Shown here: positions 7,175 through 9,492 of the stretch, piece after piece | How positions within the stretch are numbered: position 1 is the stretch's first letter | Layout: every line of letters starts with the position of its first letter | NCBI GenBank assembly: GCA_947311175.1 | Contig: CAMZKK010000135.1 | Coordinates: 1-9,492, forward strand | Length of the DNA stretch: 9,492 bases | Reading direction: 5' to 3' | Origin: an uncultured Planctomycetota bacterium | GTDB lineage: Bacteria; Planctomycetota; SZUA-567; JAFGNG01 | The notes under the pieces: generated by a model | What the model was told of the DNA's origin: nothing | Database searches by the model: none | The model's input: only the letters and a program-made list of their open reading frames with translations | Made by a program: the position numbers and the translations under genes

Positions 7175-8096
7175 ATTTTTGGTAATATCTTTCGGTAAAT
7201 TCGTTGATAAAAAGCTCAAGGTAATTTGGGGAAATTGCACTTGCGTGAGGCATTAGATAAAAATTGGGCAAAGTTCGCAAAGGTGAAGATCTTGGAAGCG
7301 GTTCTTTTTTAAATACATCTAAATATGCACTGGATATTTGGTTGTTTTTTAATGCCACAAATAATGCTTCTTCGTCAATTGAATTGCCTCTGCCAAGGTT
7401 ATAGATTGATGATGTTGATTTTAAAAGTTTTATCCTTTCGGCATTTATAATATTGTCGGTTTTTTTAGTTGCCGGTGCTATTAAAACAAGATGATCTGCA
7501 GTCGGAAGAATATTATCGAGATTTTCAATCGTGGTTATGCAGTCATCATTGTCAAAAAAATCAGGTTTTTTAATCAATGTTTGCTTGACTCCGGTTATTT
7601 TTACTCCAAAAGGTTTTGCATATCTTGCTATCCATGTTCCTATATTGCCAAAGCCGATAATTACAAGGTGCGAATTCCGAAAAGGCTTCATTGTTTTGTT
7701 TAATTCCCTTCGTGGCCATTCGGTTGTTGTTCGTGCACAATAACTAATTCCTCTACATTCTGCAAGCATCATTCCGACAGCGGTTTCAGCCATTAATTCG
7801 CCATGGTATGAACAGTAATCTAAGGCAATATTTTCTGGAGGAATAACTTCAAAATAATCTTTGCCGGCAGCAGGGGTTATTATCCATTTTAGGTTTGGAG
7901 CGAGGGATAGCCATTCTTGTTTATATTTCCAAACAATGGCAATGTCTGTTTTGGATAAATTTTCGGTAAATTCTGCTTGGCTATGCGATACAGTTATTGT
8001 CGCATCCTTTATTTTGTTTTGCAGAGATAGCTTGTTGCCCTCGGAAAAGGAAAAACAATCTACTTCGTTGTGAGTTAGCCAAATATTTATATTCAT
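7167..8096 (-). CDS. D-isomer specific 2-hydroxyacid dehydrogenase (GhrA/hydroxypyruvate-reductase-like)
   Basis: This is a 309-aa cytoplasmic oxidoreductase that interconverts a 2-keto acid and a D-2-hydroxy acid using NAD(P)(H). The Rossmann domain has GFGNIG at 148-153. All three catalytic residues are visible: Arg236 in NLGRG, Glu265 in DVFKKEPLP and His284 in MPHASA. The family element GELMAETAVGMMLAECRG (99-116) is also present. At the end of the second Rossmann strand (GVKITGVKQ, 164-172), Lys171 replaces the Asp that selects NAD, so NADPH use, as in GhrA-type glyoxylate/hydroxypyruvate reductases, is likely by inference. The exact substrate cannot be read from sequence; SerA-type function is less likely because the ACT domain is missing. 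The gene is first of two with recQ. Its ATG has no ribosome site and lies only 8 nt after a strong -10, which indicates a leaderless or near-leaderless mRNA. Confidence 0.88.
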   Translation of the reverse strand: MNINIWLTHNEVDCFSFSEGNKLSLQNKIKDATITVSHSQAEFTENLSKTDIAIVWKYKQEWLSLAPNLKWIITPAAGKDYFEVIPPENIALDYCSYHGELMAETAVGMMLAECRGISYCARTTTEWPRRELNKTMKPFRNSHLVIIGFGNIGTWIARYAKPFGVKITGVKQTLIKKPDFFDNDDCITTIENLDNILPTADHLVLIAPATKKTDNIINAERIKLLKSTSSIYNLGRGNSIDEEALFVALKNNQISSAYLDVFKKEPLPRSSPLRTLPNFYLMPHASAISPNYLELFINEFTERYYQKYD

Positions 8097-8104
8097 ATAA
8101 TTTA

Positions 8105-8132
8105 ACTATACGAAAAGAAATCATTATGTCAA
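8105..8132 (-). promoter_or_regulatory. Strong sigma70 promoter of the dehydrogenase-recQ operon
   Basis: On the minus strand TTGACA (8127-8132, perfect -35), a 16-bp spacer and TATAGT (8105-8110, 5 of 6 for -10) form a near-consensus housekeeping promoter. The -10 ends 8 nt before the ATG of the dehydrogenase at 8096, so the transcript should begin at about 8096-8099, with no room for a ribosome site. Confidence 0.7.
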
Positions 8133-8158
8133 AACTTGAAAAATAACTTTATTATTAG

Positions 8159-8185
8159 ATGAAGAATATTACAATATCGAAATGA
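8159..8185 (+). other. Possible 8-codon mini-ORF overlapping the Cys-rich gene start
   Basis: ATG at 8159 reads MKNITISK and stops at TGA 8183-8185, which overlaps the ATG of the downstream gene (8182-8184) as ATGA. Such an arrangement could couple translation into a gene that has no visible ribosome site of its own. The mini-ORF also lacks a ribosome site, and so short an ORF in AT-rich DNA may be chance. Confidence 0.15.
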
Positions 8186-8550
8186 AACAATGTTATAAAT
8201 GCGGAACAGAATGGACAGAAAAGCACACTCCTAACTTTAGGGATGAGTGTGAAAAATGTTTCACGCCACTTTGTGTTTGTAAAAATTGCAAGTTTTATCG
8301 TGAAGATTCTTATGAATGGTGTGCCGAAACTGAAGCACGGGCGGAGAAGCCAAGAGATTCGGAAGTTGCAAATAAGTGCGATTATTTTTTGATGAATGAC
8401 AGACACGATGATATAGATAAAAATGCTAATAATGCAAAGCAAAAACTTGCAGAGCTTTTTGGTGACGATACTCCCATTGAAGAAAAAAAGGATGCAGATT
8501 GGATGAAGGTAGATAACAAAAAAAGTATAGATGATATTTTTAAAACTTAA
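8182..8550 (+). CDS. Small Cys-rich putative zinc-ribbon protein
   Basis: This is a 122-aa soluble protein whose first 70 residues carry nine cysteines: C4-x2-C7, C23-x2-C26, C31-x-C33-x2-C36, C47 and C66. The first pairs look like a zinc ribbon. The segment CVCKNCKFYREDSYEWC (31-47), followed by RDSEVANKCDYF (58-69), resembles small uncharacterised proteins with a HCCKNCRFY...ANFCDYF pattern that I recall from Deltaproteobacteria, Planctomycetes and relatives. The C-terminal half is acidic/Lys-rich and ends in a short DDIFKT tail, with a possible helix at 80-94. Function is unknown; zinc binding is inferred from cysteine spacing. The ATG at 8182 has no clear ribosome site. A TACAAT at 8170-8175 would place a transcript start near the ATG, but no good -35 accompanies it. 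The stop lies 17 bp before yebC on the same strand, which indicates an operon. Confidence 0.8.
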   Translation: MKQCYKCGTEWTEKHTPNFRDECEKCFTPLCVCKNCKFYREDSYEWCAETEARAEKPRDSEVANKCDYFLMNDRHDDIDKNANNAKQKLAELFGDDTPIEEKKDADWMKVDNKKSIDDIFKT

Positions 8551-8567
8551 TTGATAGGAGAAATAAT

Positions 8568-9317
8568 ATGGCTGGACACTCCCATTGGGCAGGAATAAAG
8601 CATAAAAAGGCACTAAATGATGCTAAAAAGGGGAAAGTTTTTACCAAGATAGCTGCGCTTATTTATTCGGCAGTAAAAGAGGGTGGCGGACCTGACCCTG
8701 ATATGAATCCTCGTCTTCGGTTGGTGCTTGAAAAGGGTAGAGCTGCGAATATGCCAAAAGACAATGTCAAAAGGGCAATTGACAAAGCGGCAGGAGTTGG
8801 GGGAGTTGCATATGAGCAAAACGTCTATGAGGGATATGCTCCATGCGGGGTTGCCATTCTTATTGAAACCCTAACCGACAATGGAAACCGAACCTTTCCT
8901 GAAATAAGAAAAATTATGGATAGTCGAGGTGGTAATCTCGGTAGCCCTGGTTGTGTTGCATATATGTTTACTATGAAGGGGATTATTGTTGTTAATGCAG
9001 AGGGAGTTGATGAAGATGAGTTGATGGACATTATCTTAGAAGCCGGCGCTGAGGATATGGAGAATTTGGGTGAAGTTTATCAAATAACAACCGCACCGGA
9101 TGTCTTGCTTGATGTCAAAGCAGCATTAGATGCAAAAGAAATAAAAACCGAATCTTGCGAGCAATCTATGATTCCAAGCACGACTGTGCCGGTTGAGGGG
9201 GCAAGTGTAGAAAAAGTTCTAAAACTAATTGATGCCCTTGAAGACCATGATGATGTGCAAAATGTATATGCCAATTATGACATTTCAGATGAAGACATGG
9301 CTAAGTTTAGAGCGTAA
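8568..9317 (+). CDS. yebC: YebC/PmpR-family protein (transcriptional regulator / TACO1-like translation factor)
   Basis: This is a 249-aa protein, the normal family length, starting with the hallmark MAGHSHWAGIKHKKALNDAKKGKVFTK-type N-terminus, with an AGGAG ribosome site (8556-8560) 7 nt before the ATG. Other family signatures are PRLRLVLEKGRAANMPKDNVKRAI (48-71), YEGYAPCGVAILIETLTDNGNRT (87-109), the GGNLGSPGCVAYMF segment (121-134) and the C-terminal LEDHDDVQNVYANYDI (224-239). The three-domain TACO1/YebC fold is well known. Members have been described as DNA-binding regulators (PmpR) and, more recently, as factors that relieve ribosome stalling. The choice between the two roles cannot be made here. 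The gene is often next to ruvC; here it follows a Cys-rich protein and is closed by a strong hairpin, so ruvC is not in this transcript. Confidence 0.95.
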   Translation: MAGHSHWAGIKHKKALNDAKKGKVFTKIAALIYSAVKEGGGPDPDMNPRLRLVLEKGRAANMPKDNVKRAIDKAAGVGGVAYEQNVYEGYAPCGVAILIETLTDNGNRTFPEIRKIMDSRGGNLGSPGCVAYMFTMKGIIVVNAEGVDEDELMDIILEAGAEDMENLGEVYQITTAPDVLLDVKAALDAKEIKTESCEQSMIPSTTVPVEGASVEKVLKLIDALEDHDDVQNVYANYDISDEDMAKFRA

Positions 9318-9326
9318 TTAGGAAAC

Positions 9327-9359
9327 AAGGGACATGCAAAGCTCCTTTGCGTGTCCCTT
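9327..9359 (+). terminator. Strong hairpin after yebC
   Basis: AAGGGACATGCAAAG (9327-9341) pairs with CTTTGCGTGTCCCTT (9345-9359) across a 3-nt loop: a 15-bp stem with one U-G wobble and no mismatch. It begins 9 bp after the yebC stop, as expected for an operon terminator. The 3' flank (ATCCTTATTCCC) is pyrimidine-rich but not a true U-tract, so it may work with Rho or act as a 3'-end stabiliser. Confidence 0.75.
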
Positions 9360-9403
9360 ATCCTTATTCCCTTACCGTAGTTGATGCGTAATTTAGTTAA
9401 AAA

Positions 9404-9492
9404 TTAAAAGCTAAAAAGCATGTGCCCTTTTCGGGTATAAAATGAAGGTGCTTTAGCTGTCGCTAAAGGCAGTTTTGATAAGTTCCTTCTAC
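9404..9492 (-). other. Unassigned window end: short open tail and hairpins
   Basis: On the minus strand a frame is open from the window edge to a TAA at 9404-9406 (28 residues, ending RKGHMLFSF). It could be the C-terminus of an unseen gene, but the protein is not recognised. The same stretch also holds a hairpin (CTTTAGC-TGTC-GCTAAAG, 9451-9468) inside a 5-bp outer pairing (GAAGG 9444-9448 with CCTTC 9485-9489), and a small CCC-N5-GGG hairpin (9425-9435). A structured RNA leader or the end of a dispersed repeat is equally possible. Confidence 0.25.

Noticed and set aside
7175..7240. Longer recQ start at a GTG (7240)
   Set aside because: It adds 22 residues with no RecQ resemblance, deep inside the dehydrogenase gene. 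The ATG at 7174 gives the canonical N-terminus and length.
8155..8613. 152-aa hydrophobic open frame on the minus strand opposite the Cys-rich gene
   Set aside because: It is antisense to a gene with ordered cysteine spacing and runs into the yebC start. Its Phe/Ile-rich composition is the complement of Lys/Asn/Glu codons, and no family features are visible.

Overview
This is a 9.5 kb AT-rich (roughly 37% G+C by eye) bacterial chromosomal window with tightly packed genes. The organism is probably Gram-negative. The YebC sequence, the small Cys-rich protein beside it and the GH42-like protein remind me of the PVC group (Lentisphaerota/Kiritimatiellota/Planctomycetota). This is a family impression, not a search result, and the taxon call is weak. 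I see no tRNA, rRNA, CRISPR array, insertion sequence or phage gene. Most of the window is ordinary housekeeping and regulatory sequence.

Layout. A leftward block covers 1-3028: a phosphate-type two-component system (PhoB-like regulator, then PhoR-like kinase, joined by an ATGA overlap), followed after 71 bp by the start of a YeiH/UPF0324 membrane transporter cut by the window edge. A 200-bp divergent intergenic region (3029-3228) separates this block from a rightward 686-aa protein related to GH42-type glycoside hydrolases (3229-5289). That gene converges on a leftward two-gene operon (5339-8096): a D-2-hydroxyacid dehydrogenase whose end overlaps the start of recQ by 8 bp. An 85-bp divergent spacer separates that operon from a rightward pair, a Cys-rich putative zinc-binding protein and yebC (8182-9317), which ends in a strong hairpin. 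The last 90 bp are unassigned but structured.

How the pieces may work together. The most informative regulatory signal lies upstream of the regulator gene. It is a perfect 11-bp tandem repeat whose 7+4+7 core resembles a Pho box, placed 9 bp upstream of an extended -10, which is the layout expected for PhoB autoactivation. The dehydrogenase-recQ operon has a near-consensus sigma70 promoter so close to the ATG that its mRNA should be leaderless or nearly so. The GH42-like protein is the least understood gene. It has acidic clusters at the positions where the catalytic glutamates of the clan would lie, but not the classical motifs. Two ORFs need shorter starts than their maximal extents: recQ at 7174 and the regulator at 3028.
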